A stretch of 64,000 nucleotides of DNA, taken from the NCBI RefSeq assembly GCF_003234855.1, contig NZ_QKTO01000001.1:186001-250000 (forward strand), given 5' to 3'. Source of the stretch: Curtobacterium sp. MCBD17_032. GTDB lineage: Bacteria; Actinomycetota; Actinomycetes; Actinomycetales; Microbacteriaceae. Positions 63,910-64,000 of this stretch are shown here, in pieces; the first letter of the stretch is position 1, and each line of letters begins with the position of its first letter. The notes below the pieces were generated by a model. It was not told the origin of the DNA, did no database searches, and saw only the letters and a program-made list of their open reading frames with translations. Both the position numbers and the translations under genes were made by a program.

Positions 63910-64000
63910 TCAGGGGCGGGGCTGCTGCATCACGTGGACGGCGAAGCCGCCGAACTCACCCGCGAGGTAGATGTTCTGCAGACGCCCGTCGTCGAAGTGG
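63910..64000 (-). CDS. C-terminal end of an unidentified protein (cut by window edge)
   Basis: The last ~29 codons read HFDDGRLQNIYLAGEFGGFAVHVMQQPRP and then stop. It precedes the aldolase gene on the same strand by ~46 nt, so it is probably in the same operon. Too short to assign; the sugar-acid context suggests another catabolic enzyme. Confidence 0.5.
   Translation of the reverse strand, partial: HFDDGRLQNIYLAGEFGGFAVHVMQQPRP

Overview
The window is high-GC, actinobacterial chromosomal DNA. Gene content and order point to the family Microbacteriaceae, and a Curtobacterium-like plant-associated organism is my best guess; that is an inference from gene content, not a database match. The evidence is the run ppa / tilS-hpt-ftsH-folP-folB-folK-DUF3180-two PH-domain genes-DUF2520-lysS-clpC, which follows the Mycobacterium tuberculosis Rv3628-Rv3596c order. 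Frequent GTG/TTG starts, ATGA or GTGA gene overlaps, apparently leaderless promoters and strong GC-rich hairpin terminators fit the same picture.

Layout. 1-9.0 kb: the end of a fatty-acid desaturase gene, a cold-shock gene, a DUF3800 gene, a few small or membrane genes, an ArgA-like GNAT, clpC, a divergent NAD-kinase-like gene and a sigma-70 factor. 9.3-21.2 kb: conserved housekeeping genes (lysS, folate genes, ftsH, hpt, tilS, ppa), mostly on the minus strand. The neighbours folE, panC, panD, coaX and lsr2, present at the corresponding places in M. tuberculosis, are absent here. 21.3-24.8 kb: two secreted coiled-coil peptidoglycan hydrolases (M23, then NlpC/P60) and a tRNA-Glu, tRNA-Asp, tRNA-Phe cluster. 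25-43 kb: metabolic and accessory genes. These include an aldo/keto reductase, an epimerase, a guanidino-hydrolase plus ornithine aminotransferase with a divergent Lrp regulator, a nitroreductase, an SDR and a secreted protein. A PutA-like giant protein whose catalytic residues are replaced, a GAF-phosphatase, a beta-lactamase-like hydrolase and a DUF808 protein follow. 43.6-48.5 kb: a secreted beta-helix (GH55-like) protein, a MarR regulator, and a junction at which a cell-wall-anchored protein gene and a DUF2382 gene both appear to have lost their 5' ends.

48.6-58.2 kb is the most interesting region: a compact fructan locus. It has two glycoside hydrolase family 91 genes (inulin fructotransferase / difructose-anhydride hydrolase family), a GH32 beta-fructosidase, a complete CUT1-type sugar importer apart from the ATPase, a LacI regulator and a PfkB fructokinase. 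Palindromes that look like LacI operators sit at the two outward-facing promoters. The simplest model is as follows. Inulin-type fructan is converted to difructose anhydrides or short oligomers outside the cell. The ABC system imports them. Cytoplasmic GH91 and GH32 enzymes open and hydrolyse them. The kinase makes fructose 6-phosphate. The first GH91 gene has a Tat-type leader in a different reading frame directly upstream and lacks one acidic residue present in its paralogue.

58.5-64 kb: a four-carbon acid-sugar module (DUF1537 kinase, PdxA2-type dehydrogenase, DeoR regulator) with a divergent aldo/keto reductase, a DapA/NanA-family aldolase and the 3' end of another gene cut by the window edge. 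Several intergenic regions carry tandem repeats or long imperfect palindromes, one palindrome type occurring twice. There is no insertion sequence, integrase, prophage or CRISPR array that I can support.
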